Of a stretch of 64,000 nt of DNA, positions 1-8,602 are shown piece by piece (positions within the stretch are counted from its first letter, which is position 1; each line of letters begins with the position of its first letter). The translations under genes and the position numbers were made by a program. Location: contig MKWE01000053.1 in the NCBI GenBank assembly GCA_001899585.1, forward strand, positions 157,847-221,846, read 5' to 3'. Source of the DNA: Rhodospirillales bacterium 70-18. Its GTDB lineage: Bacteria; Pseudomonadota; Alphaproteobacteria; Acetobacterales; Acetobacteraceae. Below the pieces are notes generated by a model that saw nothing but the letters and a program-made list of their open reading frames with translations, searched no databases and was not told where the DNA came from.

Positions 1-365
1 TCAACAAGACCGAAAGTGCCGTGCGCATCACCCACATCCCCACCGGAACCGTGGTGGCGATGCAGGAGGAGAAGAGCCAGCACAAGAACAAGGCCAAGGC
101 GATGAAGATCCTGCGCGCCAGGATCTACGAGCAACAGCGCCTCAGCCTGCATGCCACTCGCGCCGCCGACCGCAAGTCCCAGGTGGGCACCGGCGACCGC
201 AGCGAGCGCATCCGCACGTATAACTTCCCGCAGGGCCGCGTGTCGGACCACCGGATCAACCTGACGCTGTACAAGATCGACCGGGTGATGCAGGGGGATC
301 TGGACGAGTTCATCGATGCGCTGACGGCGGAAGACCAGGCGGCGCGGTTAGCGGCGGAAGCGTAA
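1..365 (+). CDS. prfA: Peptide chain release factor 1, C-terminal part (5' end outside window)
   Basis: Release factor 1 recognises UAA and UAG stop codons and triggers peptide release on the ribosome. The reading frame is open from the window edge (first full codon at 3) to TAA at 363-365, giving about 120 C-terminal residues. The stretch [15 protein letters not shown] is the segment that in RF1 directly follows the GGQ catalytic loop, so the GGQ itself lies just upstream of base 1. Later RF1 hallmarks are [15 protein letters not shown] and [20 protein letters not shown]. An internal GTG at 21 opens a shorter reading but is not the gene start. It is followed on the same strand by prmC, whose product methylates the GGQ glutamine of release factors, a classic prfA-prmC pair. 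Confidence 0.96.
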   Translation, partial: NKTESAVRITHIPTGTVVAMQEEKSQHKNKAKAMKILRARIYEQQRLSLHATRAADRKSQVGTGDRSERIRTYNFPQGRVSDHRINLTLYKIDRVMQGDLDEFIDALTAEDQAARLAAEA

Positions 366-371
366 GCAAGT

Positions 372-486
372 GTTCTTTTTTGGAAAAAAGAACCAAAAAA
401 CTTTTATTCGGCGCTTCGCACACGTGGTTGCCGCCAGAACTCCAACGAACAACGTTTTTTTACCTCTTTGTTTTCAAACAAAGAAG
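372..486. repeat. Paired AT-rich hairpin element, copy A (hairpins outside, tails inside)
   Basis: Left half: hairpin 372-393 (arms GTTCTTTTTT and AAAAAAGAAC, 10 bp) followed by the tail CAAAAAACTTTTATTCG. A GC-rich spacer covers about 411-443. Right half in opposite orientation: tail AACGAACAACGTTTTTTT, then a hairpin at about 464-486 (core arms CTTTGTTT and AAACAAAG). The same two modules recur at 20401, 24167, 38093 and 45571. The element is strikingly AT-rich against its surroundings. The right hairpin overlaps the most upstream possible TTG start of prmC (468), so the element runs up to the coding region. Confidence 0.75.
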
Positions 487-497
487 ACTTCCCTCCC

Positions 498-1340
498 TTG
501 CTGACCTACCCCCAAGCCCTGCGCGCCACCGCCGACCGCCTAGCCGCCGCCGGCATCGAGGATGCGTTGTTCGAGGCGCGGATGCTGATCTGGCACGTGC
601 TGGGGCTGGCCCCCGGGGCGGTGCCGGACCGCGCGGCGGCGGTGGACGCGGTGGCGCTGGAGGCATTGGTGGCGCGGCGCTGCGCGCGCGAGCCGATGGC
701 GCTGATTCTGGGGCGGCAGGGGTTCTGGACGCTGGACCTGGCGGTGTCGCGCGACACGTTGATTCCGCGCGCGGATTCCGAGGCGGTGGTGGAGGCGGCG
801 ATGGCGGCGCGGCCGGATGTGGCGGCGGTGCGCGCGGTGCTGGACCTGGGGACCGGGACGGGGTGCCTGCTGCTGGCCGCCCTGGTGGCGTTTCCGGCGG
901 CCTGGGGGGTTGGCGTGGACCGGGTGCCGGCGGCGGCGGCGCTGGCGGCGCGCAACGCGGCGACCAACGGGCTGGCCGGGCGGGCGGCGTTCCTGGCCGG
1001 CGACTGGGCGGGCGCGATCGCGGGGCGGTTCGACCTGGTGCTGTCCAACCCGCCCTATATCGAGTCGGGGGCGATGGCCGGATTGATGCCGGAGGTGGCG
1101 CGCTACGAGCCGGCTTCGGCGCTGGATGGCGGGGCGGACGGGCTGGCGGCGTATCGGACGATCGTGGCGGCGCTGCCGGGGCTGCTAGCGCCGGGCGGGG
1201 TGGCGGTGCTGGAACTGGGGCAGGGCCAGGCGGCGGCGGTGGGCCGGCTGGCGCTGGCGGCGGGGTTCGCGCCGCCGGATCTGCGTGACGATCTGGCCGG
1301 CATTGCGCGCGCCATGGTGCTGCGGCGGCCAGCCAGCTGA
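498..1340 (+). CDS. prmC: Release factor glutamine methyltransferase PrmC
   Basis: Class I SAM-dependent methyltransferase that N5-methylates the glutamine of the GGQ motif in release factors. The 280-residue product has the SAM-binding loop LDLGTGTGCL near residue 115 and the diagnostic NPPY motif at about residues 184-187, which binds the substrate glutamine. No ATG opens this frame. TTG at 498 starts a protein LTYPQALRATADRL that matches the usual N-terminus of the family. The longer reading from TTG 468 would begin inside the hairpin of repeat copy A and add ten unlikely residues. It lies downstream of prfA, consistent with the functional pair. The start is uncertain; the function is not. 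Confidence 0.93.
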   Translation: MLTYPQALRATADRLAAAGIEDALFEARMLIWHVLGLAPGAVPDRAAAVDAVALEALVARRCAREPMALILGRQGFWTLDLAVSRDTLIPRADSEAVVEAAMAARPDVAAVRAVLDLGTGTGCLLLAALVAFPAAWGVGVDRVPAAAALAARNAATNGLAGRAAFLAGDWAGAIAGRFDLVLSNPPYIESGAMAGLMPEVARYEPASALDGGADGLAAYRTIVAALPGLLAPGGVAVLELGQGQAAAVGRLALAAGFAPPDLRDDLAGIARAMVLRRPAS

Positions 1341-1638
1341 AAAAACGTTTGGCAGCCGGCGCGCGGGCGGCTAGCTTGGCGGTCGTGCAGCAGGGCCGCG
1401 GTGAATCCGGTTGGCCCCGCAACTCCTTCCGGATCGAATCGGTCGCCTGCTTCGGCGGCCGCTGGTGGTAGGGGCGCTGCATGGAAGCCACCCGAATGAG
1501 ACCACGACTGAGAGACCCGGCCCATGGGCTGTGGCAACGGACGATCCGGGAACGGGTCACCCATGCCGGATGTCGGGATCGTGCCCAGGTGGGGCGGTCC
1601 GGGCGGGTCAGCGAACAGGAAAGCGCTTTGGCACACTG
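1341..1638. other. Intergenic region between prmC and the DUF4167 gene
   Basis: About 300 bases without a convincing gene. The DUF4167 frame stays open upstream to an ATG at 1411, but the added 76 residues are low-complexity Pro/Gly/Arg and precede the family's normal N-terminus, so they are more likely a 5' leader. No clear terminator or promoter was recognised; the downstream gene probably has its promoter here. AGGAAAG at about 1617-1623 may be its ribosome-binding site. Confidence 0.5.
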
Positions 1639-2103
1639 ATGAACATGAAACGCATGCGCGGACGCAACCATCGCAGCGGTGGCGGCGGTGGGGGCGGTGG
1701 CGGTGGCGGCGGCAGTCCGGTTCGCCATCATGGCGGGAACATTCCGCTCAATCGCAACCACGTCTTCGACAGCAGCGGCCCGGATTTGCGCATTCGCGGC
1801 ACCGCCCAGCAGCTGTTCGAGAAATATCTCCAGCTTGGCCGCGACGCGACCGGCGCCGGCGACCGGGTGATGGCGGAGAGCTATTTCCAGCATGCGGAGC
1901 ATTATTTCCGCATCCTGAACGCCATGAACCAGGCGCAGCAGGCCCAGCAGGGCGGCAGCCCGCAGCGGCGGCCCTATGGCCAGGACGGCGACGGCGAGCA
2001 GGACGAGCAGCAGCCGGCCGGCTTCGGCGAGCAGCCCTCCGGCCATGCCGACCGGGGCGACCAGCGCGAAATCCCGATCGCCGCGGCGGCGCCAGAGTCC
2101 TGA
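1639..2103 (+). CDS. DUF4167 domain-containing protein
   Basis: Small alphaproteobacterial protein of unknown function, often encoded after prfA-prmC as here. The product is 154 residues. It opens with the family's basic signature MNMKRMRGRNHR, then a run of about twelve glycines, then the conserved core (from about residue 30 to 100: NHVFDSSGPDLRIRG, QQLFEKYLQLGRDA, AESYFQHAEHYFRIL). The C-terminal third is Gln/Glu/Gly-rich and looks disordered. The glycine run is encoded by GGN repeats and may vary in length between strains. The basic N-terminus suggests nucleic acid binding, which is inference only. ATG 1639 was chosen because it matches the family start. Confidence 0.88.
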   Translation: MNMKRMRGRNHRSGGGGGGGGGGGGSPVRHHGGNIPLNRNHVFDSSGPDLRIRGTAQQLFEKYLQLGRDATGAGDRVMAESYFQHAEHYFRILNAMNQAQQAQQGGSPQRRPYGQDGDGEQDEQQPAGFGEQPSGHADRGDQREIPIAAAAPES

Positions 2104-2214
2104 TTTTCAGATTCATGGCTGCGAATGATTGAAGAACAACGGGTTCAGAGGGTTTCCTCTGGACCCGTTCGCTGTTACGGGCGGGGGTGGCGGAAGGCGC
2201 TTCGCTGTGCCGCC

Positions 2215-3024
2215 CTACATGGCCGGGGGGAGTTGGGCGGCTTGTTCGGGGGTGAACAGGCCGTAGCGCTGGAAGAGGCGGATCAGCACCAGATTGACGT
2301 TGAACTTGAAGTCGTCGGTGTCGCGTACCGCGGCGAAGGCGCGGGGGAGGGGCCAAAGTTCGAAGCCGGCCACCTCGCCATCGGCGGCGGCCGGGGTGAA
2401 ATCGGCGGGCAGGTCCAGCTCGTAGCAGTGCAGCAGGTCGCGGCGCAGGCCCTCGGTGCGCTCCATGGCGTAGGCGAGCGTGCCGACCGGGCGGGCGGCG
2501 GCGGCCAGGGCGACGGGGATGGCGGCTTCCTCGGCGGCTTCCTTCACCAGGGTTTCGGCCGGGGACAGCCCGGCGGGGATGCCGCCGGCGGTGATGTGGT
2601 CGAGCTTGCCGGGGTCCAGCGTCTTGGTGGCGGCGCGGCGGGCGATCCAGATATGCGGGCCGTCCGGCAGGTGGACCAGGCCGTCGAGATGGACGCCCTC
2701 GGCGCGGACGCCGAACATGGGCAGCGCGCCGCGGTCCAGCAGCGCCAGCACCGGGCCTTCGGGCTCGGCGCGCACGTCGAACGCCTCGTTGCGCCAGCGG
2801 GTGACGCCGCGTTCGGCCAGGGCGCGGGCGATGGATTGCAGGTCGCCGGCGTCGGTGAGGGTGACGCCGGTGGGGCTGGCGGCGATGGCGGTGAAATCGG
2901 CCAGCAGGCGGGCGAACTCCGGCAGCACCCAGCCGACGGTGGCCGCGCCCACACGGAACGGCAGGCGGCGGCCGGGCAGGACGGCGTTGTCGCAGGCGGC
3001 GAAGTGGCGCAGGAAACGGTTCAT
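2215..3024 (-). CDS. Nudix hydrolase, DUF4743/thiamine pyrophosphokinase-associated type
   Basis: Nudix enzymes cleave nucleoside diphosphates linked to another moiety. The 269-residue product has an N-terminal DUF4743-like region (about 1-120: MNRFLRHFAACDNAV) and then the Nudix domain, with the box at about residues 147-170 (GGIPAGLSPAETL then KEAAEEAAIP), retaining the catalytic E-x-x-E-E pattern. Members of this subfamily resemble the Nudix half of yeast Tnr3; the substrate here is unknown. The start at 3024 was chosen over 3117 because MNRFLRH matches the family N-terminus and leaves a 95-bp divergent promoter space to the ABC gene. Confidence 0.83.
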   Translation of the reverse strand: MNRFLRHFAACDNAVLPGRRLPFRVGAATVGWVLPEFARLLADFTAIAASPTGVTLTDAGDLQSIARALAERGVTRWRNEAFDVRAEPEGPVLALLDRGALPMFGVRAEGVHLDGLVHLPDGPHIWIARRAATKTLDPGKLDHITAGGIPAGLSPAETLVKEAAEEAAIPVALAAAARPVGTLAYAMERTEGLRRDLLHCYELDLPADFTPAAADGEVAGFELWPLPRAFAAVRDTDDFKFNVNLVLIRLFQRYGLFTPEQAAQLPPAM

Positions 3025-3119
3025 CAGGCAGGGGTACCACGGCGCCGTGGGCGGCGGAATGCCTGCCGTGCCCGGCCGTCGCCTTTCAAATCGGGGGGTG
3101 GCGTGCCACATCCGCAACC

Positions 3120-4958
3120 ATGAGACATTCGATCGGACCGCAATTGCAGGTGATGCCGGGGCAGCAGCGCTCTGGCCTGGCCACCATTCGTTCGCTGCTG
3201 CCGTATCTGTGGCCGAAGGGCGACATGGGCGCGCATGTCCGGGTGGGCATCGCGGCCCTGTTCCTGGTATGCGCCAAGCTGGCGGTGGTGCTGGTGCCGG
3301 TGGTGTACAGCCGCGCGGTGGACGCGCTGGCGCCGGCGGGCCAGGGCGCGGTGGTGGCGGTGCCGCTGGCGCTGATCCTGGGCTACGGGCTGCTGCGGGT
3401 GGCTTCCTCCGGGTTCGGCGAGATGCGCGACGCGGTGTTCGCCGCCGTGCAGCAGCGCACGGTGCGGCGGGTGGCGTTGCAGACCTTCCAGCACATGCAC
3501 CGGCTGTCGCTGCGGTTCCATCTGGACCGGCAGACCGGCGGGCTGTCGCGCAGCATCGAGCGGGGCACCACGGGCATCGAGAACGTGCTGCGGCTGGCCG
3601 TGTTCAACATCATTCCCACGCTGCTGGAAGTGGCGATGGTGACGGCGATCCTGTGGAACATGTTCGACTGGCGCTTCGCCATGGTGACGCTGCTGGCGGT
3701 GACGCTGTACCTGTCGTTCACGCTGCTGTTCACCAACTGGCGGGTGCGCATCCGCCGCACCATGAACGAGACCGACAGCGAGGCGCAGAGCCGCGCGGTG
3801 GACAGCCTGCTGAACTACGAGACGGTGAAGTATTTCGGCAACGAGGCGCATGAGGCGCGGCGGTTCGACGAGTCGTGGGCGCGCTACGAGCGGGCGGCGG
3901 TGAAAAGCCAGGTGACGCTGAACATGCTGAACCTGGGGCAGGCGGCGATCATCGCGCTGGGGCTGGCGGTGGTGATGCTGATGGCCGCCCAGGGGGTGCA
4001 GGCGGGCACCATGACGGTGGGCAAGTTCGTGCTGGTGAACACCTACCTGATGCAGCTCTACCAGCCGCTCAACATGCTGGGGTTCGTCTATCGCGAGATC
4101 AAGCAGGGCCTGACCGACATGGAGCAGATGTTCCGCCTGCTGTCGGTGCACCAGGAGGTGGCGGACAAGCCGGGCGCACCGGCGCTGGCGGTCCCCGCGA
4201 CCGGACCGGCGGGGGAGGTGGTGTTCGAGGACGTGCGGTTCGGCTACCAGGCCGAGCGCGGCATCCTCAAGGGGGTGTCGTTCCGCGTGCCGGCCGGCGG
4301 GTCGCTGGCGATCGTGGGGCCGACCGGGGCGGGCAAGTCCACCATCAACCGGCTGCTGTTCCGCTTCTACGACGTGACCGGCGGGCGCATCCTGATCGAC
4401 GGGCAGGACATCCGCGCGATCAGCCAGGACAGCCTGCGGGCGGCGATCGGGGTGGTGCCGCAGGATACCGTGCTGTTCAACGACACCATCCGCTACAACA
4501 TCGCCTATGGCCGGCCCGGGGCGACGCAGGAGCAGATCGAGCATGCGGCGCGGCTGGCGCAGGTGCATGACTTCGTGCTGCGGCTGCCCGAGGGCTACGA
4601 CACGCGGGTGGGCGAGCGCGGGCTGAAGCTGTCGGGCGGCGAGAAGCAGCGCGTGGCGATCGCGCGGACCATCCTGAAGGACCCGCGCATCCTGGTGCTG
4701 GACGAGGCGACCAGTGCGCTGGATACCCGCACCGAGCAGGAGATCCAGTCCGCGCTTCGGGCGGTGGCGCGGCATCGCACCTCGATCACCATCGCGCACC
4801 GGCTTTCCACCGTGGTGGAGGCGGACCAGATCATCGTGCTGGACCACGGGCTGGTGGTGGAGCGGGGCACCCATGCGGCGCTGCTGGCGCAGGGCGGGGT
4901 GTACGCGCGGATGTGGGCGATGCAGGCCGAGCAGCAGGAAGAAGCCGCGGCGGCCTGA
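3120..4958 (+). CDS. ABC transporter, Atm1/heavy-metal exporter type (fused permease-ATPase)
   Basis: Inner-membrane half-transporter of 612 residues, expected to work as a homodimer. An N-terminal six-helix domain (about 25-330) contains the Atm1 hallmark pattern SLLNYETVKYFGNEAHE. The ATPase domain has Walker A GPTGAGKST near residue 400, signature LSGGEKQR near 505, and Walker B ILVLDEATSALD. Bacterial Atm1 homologues export glutathione-linked metals or polysulfides; specificity cannot be read from the sequence. It is transcribed divergently from the Nudix gene. ATG 3120 and ATG 3153 are both possible starts. Confidence 0.9.
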   Translation: MRHSIGPQLQVMPGQQRSGLATIRSLLPYLWPKGDMGAHVRVGIAALFLVCAKLAVVLVPVVYSRAVDALAPAGQGAVVAVPLALILGYGLLRVASSGFGEMRDAVFAAVQQRTVRRVALQTFQHMHRLSLRFHLDRQTGGLSRSIERGTTGIENVLRLAVFNIIPTLLEVAMVTAILWNMFDWRFAMVTLLAVTLYLSFTLLFTNWRVRIRRTMNETDSEAQSRAVDSLLNYETVKYFGNEAHEARRFDESWARYERAAVKSQVTLNMLNLGQAAIIALGLAVVMLMAAQGVQAGTMTVGKFVLVNTYLMQLYQPLNMLGFVYREIKQGLTDMEQMFRLLSVHQEVADKPGAPALAVPATGPAGEVVFEDVRFGYQAERGILKGVSFRVPAGGSLAIVGPTGAGKSTINRLLFRFYDVTGGRILIDGQDIRAISQDSLRAAIGVVPQDTVLFNDTIRYNIAYGRPGATQEQIEHAARLAQVHDFVLRLPEGYDTRVGERGLKLSGGEKQRVAIARTILKDPRILVLDEATSALDTRTEQEIQSALRAVARHRTSITIAHRLSTVVEADQIIVLDHGLVVERGTHAALLAQGGVYARMWAMQAEQQEEAAAA

Positions 4959-5018
4959 GGTTGAGGGTTTCCAAACCGGGCGCCGCGGTCCATATCGACT
5001 CGAGACAGGAGAGCAGCC

Positions 5019-5267
5019 ATGCCGACGGAAAATTCCGGCGCCACGCCGGGCGCGCCGGCCGACCTCAGCCATGCCGGGGCGGTGGTGGACAAGGCGATCG
5101 AATACATGACCGGGCAGAACATCGGCTCCCTGGCGATCGCCTCCGCGTTGCTGGGCGGCGCGCTGGGGCTGCTGGCGCGCGGAATGAGCGACGAGGCGGT
5201 GGTGCAGGTGCTGAACAACGCCATCGAGTCGGTGCGCAGCGGCGAGTTGCGCCGGATGGACCACTGA
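5019..5267 (+). CDS. Small hypothetical protein with a hydrophobic/glycine-rich centre
   Basis: 82-residue product not recognised. The start is well supported: GACAGGAGAGCAGCC immediately precedes ATG 5019. The polar N-terminus is Pro/Ala-rich, the middle (about 36-55, NIGSLAIASALLGGALGLLA) is weakly hydrophobic and might touch a membrane, and the C-terminus is amphipathic (DEAVVQVLNNAIESVRSGEL). It sits between the ABC exporter and rpmB on the same strand with short gaps. Coding likelihood rests on the ribosome-binding site and normal codon use. Confidence 0.7.
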   Translation: MPTENSGATPGAPADLSHAGAVVDKAIEYMTGQNIGSLAIASALLGGALGLLARGMSDEAVVQVLNNAIESVRSGELRRMDH

Positions 5268-5373
5268 TGCCACGCCCGGCGCCTTGACGCGGAGGGCGGC
5301 TTTCGCCATAACGCCGGCCTTCCGATGCACCCGACGTGCGGCCGATGGTCGCGCGTGATTGAGGATTTTCGCT

Positions 5374-5673
5374 ATGTCCCGCCGCTGTGAGATCACGGGC
5401 AAGGGCGTGTTGTCTGGCAACAACGTCAGCCACGCCAACAACAAGACCCGTCGCCGCTTCCTGCCCAACCTGCAGGAGACGTCGATGCTGTCCGACACGC
5501 TGGGCGCGGACGTGAAGATGCGCCTGTGCACGCGGGCCATCCGCACGGTGGAGAAGAACGGCGGGATCGATGCGTTCCTGCTCGGCACGCCGAATTCGCG
5601 CCTGCCGGTGGAGGCGCTGGTGGTGAAGCGCCGCATCATGAAGGCCGCCGGCAAGAAGACCGCCGCGGCCTGA
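5374..5673 (+). CDS. rpmB: 50S ribosomal protein L28
   Basis: Structural protein of the large ribosomal subunit. The 99-residue product begins [20 protein letters not shown] and continues with the L28 hallmark [12 protein letters not shown], then [21 protein letters not shown]. The family N-terminus fixes the start at ATG 5374 rather than an upstream ATG at 5359; GAGGA at 5361-5365 is the likely ribosome-binding site. It carries an Ala/Lys-rich C-terminal tail (KKTAAA), as in other alphaproteobacteria. Confidence 0.96.
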   Translation: MSRRCEITGKGVLSGNNVSHANNKTRRRFLPNLQETSMLSDTLGADVKMRLCTRAIRTVEKNGGIDAFLLGTPNSRLPVEALVVKRRIMKAAGKKTAAA

Positions 5674-5775
5674 ACCGGCGCCGGGGCGGCGGGTTGCCGC
5701 CCCTGGAGCCGCGCGATGGCGGACCCGCTGCCCGGCGTTAAGGCGCCTTTCGGGATTTGCGGCTAGGGTTCCGCC

Positions 5776-6579
5776 ATGTTGCCCGACACATTCGCTTTGC
5801 TGGCCGCCATCCTCGGCCTGACCCTCGCGGTCGGGGTGGCGGTGGCGTTTGGCGTGGCGCGGGCGGCGGCGCTGGCGCAGCGCGATGCCGCGCGGGTGGC
5901 CGAGGCGACCGCCACGCGGCTGCTGCGGCTGACGGCGCATGAGTTGCGCGGCATCGGCATGACGCTGCACGGCCATGCCGACCACCTGGCGGCCACCGCC
6001 GAGGGGCCGGTGGCGGCGGTGCACGCCGCCAGCTTGGCGGCGGCCACGGCGCAACTGCTGGGGCTGGCCGACGAGTTGCAGGACCACACCATGCCGCCGG
6101 CCGCCCCGCGCATCCTGCGCGAGGAGGCGATCGAGCTCGCCTCGGCGGCGCGCGAGGCGATCGCCGCCGCCGAGGCGATGCTGGCCCCCGGGCGGCGGAA
6201 CTGGCGGCTGCGGCCGGGGCGCGCCGGGCTGGCGCTGTGGGCCGACCGGCGGGCGCTGCGCCATGTGCTGGCGCGGGTGCTGGCCGATGCGGTGCGCAAC
6301 ACCCGCAACGAGGACTGGATCGACATCGCCATCCGCCCGCATCCCGAGGGGCTGGAGGTGGTGGTGGAGGACGAGGGCGCCGGGCTGGCCACGCCGGACG
6401 CACCGGCGGCGGCGCTGGCCGAGTCGGCGGCGGACAGCCGCGGCATCGGGCTGCGGCTGGCGCTGGCGCGCGGCCTGATGGAGGCGCATGGCGGGCGGTT
6501 GGAGGTGCAGGCGGTGGCGAGAGTGGGCAGCAGCGTCAGCCTGGTGTTCCCGGCGGCCAGGCTGCGGGCGGTAGGATAG
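5776..6579 (+). CDS. Membrane-anchored sensor histidine kinase, small
   Basis: 267-residue protein with one N-terminal membrane helix (about 5-30) and no recognisable sensor domain. An H-box-like segment (LRLTAHELRGIGMTLHGHAD) has the candidate phospho-acceptor histidine near residue 55. The HATPase_c domain has an N-box (LADAVRNTRNED, about 170-181), a G1 box (VEDEGAGL, about 200-207) and a G2 box (RGIGLRLALARGLMEAHGG). No response regulator is adjacent, so the partner is unknown. It converges on aroKB, with two hairpins between them. Confidence 0.8.
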   Translation: MLPDTFALLAAILGLTLAVGVAVAFGVARAAALAQRDAARVAEATATRLLRLTAHELRGIGMTLHGHADHLAATAEGPVAAVHAASLAAATAQLLGLADELQDHTMPPAAPRILREEAIELASAAREAIAAAEAMLAPGRRNWRLRPGRAGLALWADRRALRHVLARVLADAVRNTRNEDWIDIAIRPHPEGLEVVVEDEGAGLATPDAPAAALAESAADSRGIGLRLALARGLMEAHGGRLEVQAVARVGSSVSLVFPAARLRAVG

Positions 6580-6630
6580 GACCAACTGCCCGTGAAGTAC
6601 TAAACCCGAGCCTTTCTCAAGTGATGAGGT

Positions 6631-6669
6631 CCAGGGGCTCGGCCCCTGGCGGGTCTGGGCGGAGCCCAG
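6631..6669. repeat. Two consecutive GC hairpins between convergent genes
   Basis: Hairpin 1: CCAGGGGC-tcg-GCCCCTGG at 6631-6649. Hairpin 2: CTGGGC-gga-GCCCAG at 6655-6669. They lie between the 3' ends of the histidine kinase gene (+) and aroKB (-). A similar CAGGGGC/GCCCCTG hairpin stands next to lrp (27749-27765) and another ends infC. Neither hairpin here has a U-tract, so they may be rho-dependent end structures or members of a dispersed GC-hairpin family rather than classical terminators. Confidence 0.5.
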
Positions 6670-6688
6670 CCTTGCTTGCCTTGCCCCT

Positions 6689-8365
6689 TCATGCCGTGCA
6701 CCCGGCATTGCGCAGCAGGTCGATCACCGACTCGGGCGGCACGTCGCTGCGGGTGAAGGCGCGGCCGATGCCGTGGGCGAGCACGAAGGCCAGCTTGCCG
6801 TCGCGCATTTTCTTGTCGCGGCGCATATGGCCGACCAGCCGCTCGGCGGAGAGGGTGCGGTTGAGCATGGGCAACTCGCCGGGCAGGCCGATCGCGGTGA
6901 GGTGGGCGATCACCCGGTCGGCGTCGGCCTGCGGGCACAGGCCGAGATTGGCGGAGAGGCGGAAGGCCAGGCCGATGCCGACCGCCACCGCCTCGCCGTG
7001 CAGGATGGTGCCGTAGCCCAGCTCGGCCTCCAGCGCGTGGCCGAAGGTGTGGCCCAGGTTCAGCAGGGCGCGGCCGTCATTGGGTTTTTCCTCGCGCTCG
7101 TCGTCGCCGACCACCAGGGCCTTGAAGGCGCAGGCGCGCAGCACCGCCTCGCCCTGCGCCGCGCGGTCGCCGGCGATAACGTCGGTGCCGTGGGCCTCGC
7201 ACCAGGCGAAGAAGGCGGCGTCGCCGATCAGGCCGGCCTTGGCGATCTCGGCATAGCCGGCGCGCAGTTCGCGGGCGGGCAGGGTAGCCAGGGTGGCCGT
7301 GTCGGCGATGACCAGGCGGGGCTGGTGGAAAGCGCCGAGCAGGTTCTTGCCGTGGCGGGTGTTGATGCCGGTCTTGCCGCCGACGCTGCTGTCCACCTGG
7401 GCGAGCAGGGTGGTGGGGATCTGCACGAAGGGCAGGCCGCGCAGGGTGATGGCGGCGGCGAAGCCCGCGAGGTCGCCGACCACGCCGCCGCCGAGGGCGA
7501 CCACGGCGGTGCGGCGCTCCACCGCCATGTCGAGCAGCTGGTCGGTGACGTCGGACAGGGTTTGCAGGTTCTTGGAGCGTTCGCCGGCGCTCACGGTGAT
7601 GTGACGCGCCTCGATTCCGGTCTCGGACAGGCCGGCCAGCAGGGTGGACAGGTGCAGCGGGCCCACCTGGTCGTCGGTGACCACCACGCAGCGCTTTTGC
7701 GGCAGCACGGGGGCCAGCAGGGCGCCGGCGCGGGCCAGCAGGCCGCTGCCCACCACCACGTCGTAGCTGCCGGTGGACAGTGCCAGCGACAGCCGCCGCG
7801 CCGGCTGCCAGCGGCGCAGCGCCTCCAGCACGTGGCCGGTGGTGGCGTCGGGGCTTTCGTCGCCGCAATCCACGATCACGTCGGCTTCGCCGTAGATCGG
7901 GTGGCGCTGGTCCATCAGGCGGCGCAGCACGTCGGCCGGCTCGGAGCCGTTGAGCAGCGGGCGGTTGGTGCGGCCGGCGACGCGGCGGACCAGGGTGGGC
8001 AGGCTGGCGCGCAGCCAGATGCTGACGGCGTCGTGGCGGACGGTGGCGCGGGTTTCGGCGTCCATGTAGGCGCCGCCGCCGGTGGCCAGCACCAGCGGGT
8101 CGCCGGCCAGCAGGCGGCGGATCACCCGGCGCTCGCCGGCGCGGAACTCGCTCTCGCCGAAGCGTTCGAACAATTCGGGGATGGTGCAGCCGGCGGCGAG
8201 CTCGATCTCGGCGTCGGCGTCGCGGAACGGCAAGCCCAGGCGGGCGGCCAGGCGGCGGCCGATGGAGGTCTTGCCGGCGCCCATCAGGCCGACCAGCACG
8301 ATGCTGCGCCCGGCCAGGTGGTCTGGCAGGGGGCAGGATTCCTTCAAGGCGGTGTTGCGTGTCAT
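6689..8365 (-). CDS. aroKB: Bifunctional shikimate kinase / 3-dehydroquinate synthase (AroK-AroB fusion)
   Basis: 558-residue fusion of two shikimate-pathway enzymes. Residues about 10-180 are shikimate kinase: Walker A GLMGAGKTSIGRRLA, DADAEIE, the shikimate-binding region around FRAGERR, and LATGGGAY. From about 190 to the end is 3-dehydroquinate synthase: NAD-binding GGGVVGDLAGF, the segment VDSSVGGKTGINTRHGKN, and the metal-binding histidines of NLGHTFGHALE. The two genes are separate in E. coli; fused forms are annotated in some alphaproteobacteria. The two activities (dehydroquinate formation and shikimate phosphorylation) are not consecutive steps. ATG 8365 (MTRNTALKES) starts it; the frame is open further upstream antisense to xerD, which is chance. 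Confidence 0.93.
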   Translation of the reverse strand: MTRNTALKESCPLPDHLAGRSIVLVGLMGAGKTSIGRRLAARLGLPFRDADAEIELAAGCTIPELFERFGESEFRAGERRVIRRLLAGDPLVLATGGGAYMDAETRATVRHDAVSIWLRASLPTLVRRVAGRTNRPLLNGSEPADVLRRLMDQRHPIYGEADVIVDCGDESPDATTGHVLEALRRWQPARRLSLALSTGSYDVVVGSGLLARAGALLAPVLPQKRCVVVTDDQVGPLHLSTLLAGLSETGIEARHITVSAGERSKNLQTLSDVTDQLLDMAVERRTAVVALGGGVVGDLAGFAAAITLRGLPFVQIPTTLLAQVDSSVGGKTGINTRHGKNLLGAFHQPRLVIADTATLATLPARELRAGYAEIAKAGLIGDAAFFAWCEAHGTDVIAGDRAAQGEAVLRACAFKALVVGDDEREEKPNDGRALLNLGHTFGHALEAELGYGTILHGEAVAVGIGLAFRLSANLGLCPQADADRVIAHLTAIGLPGELPMLNRTLSAERLVGHMRRDKKMRDGKLAFVLAHGIGRAFTRSDVPPESVIDLLRNAGCTA

Positions 8366-8453
8366 GACCACTGAGGCTAGCACAGCGCACCAGGGCGTGG
8401 CCAAGCCGGCCCGCCAGCCCAGTGCGCCGCGCACGCCGGATTCGGGGAATCGC

Positions 8454-8600
8454 ATGGGTCGCATCGCTTTCGTCGTCGTGTTGCTGGGCCTGTTGGGGCT
8501 GGGCGCGGGGATACTGTACTTGGGCGCCTTCCCGCCGGAGCCGCAGACGCGGCCGGTGGTGAAGGTGCTGCCGAACGAGCGCTTCCAGCGCAGCCCGTAG
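8454..8600 (+). CDS. Small single-pass membrane protein
   Basis: 48-residue product: MGRIAFVVVLLGLLGLGAG forms an N-terminal membrane helix, followed by ILYLGAFPPEP and a short periplasmic tail ending KVLPNERFQRSP. It ends two bases before the xerD start codon, suggesting co-transcription. The frame is open further upstream into aroKB, but ATG 8454 gives a sensible membrane protein. The family is not named with certainty; a helix followed by a proline-rich tail recalls small envelope proteins. Confidence 0.65.
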   Translation: MGRIAFVVVLLGLLGLGAGILYLGAFPPEPQTRPVVKVLPNERFQRSP

Positions 8601-8602
8601 CG

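Noticed and set aside
1411..1638. N-terminal extension of the DUF4167 protein
   Set aside because: Low-complexity sequence that precedes the conserved family start; ATG 1639 fits homologues.
3024..5654. 876-residue open frame on the minus strand
   Set aside because: Antisense shadow of the ABC transporter and rpmB caused by high GC; no recognisable domain.
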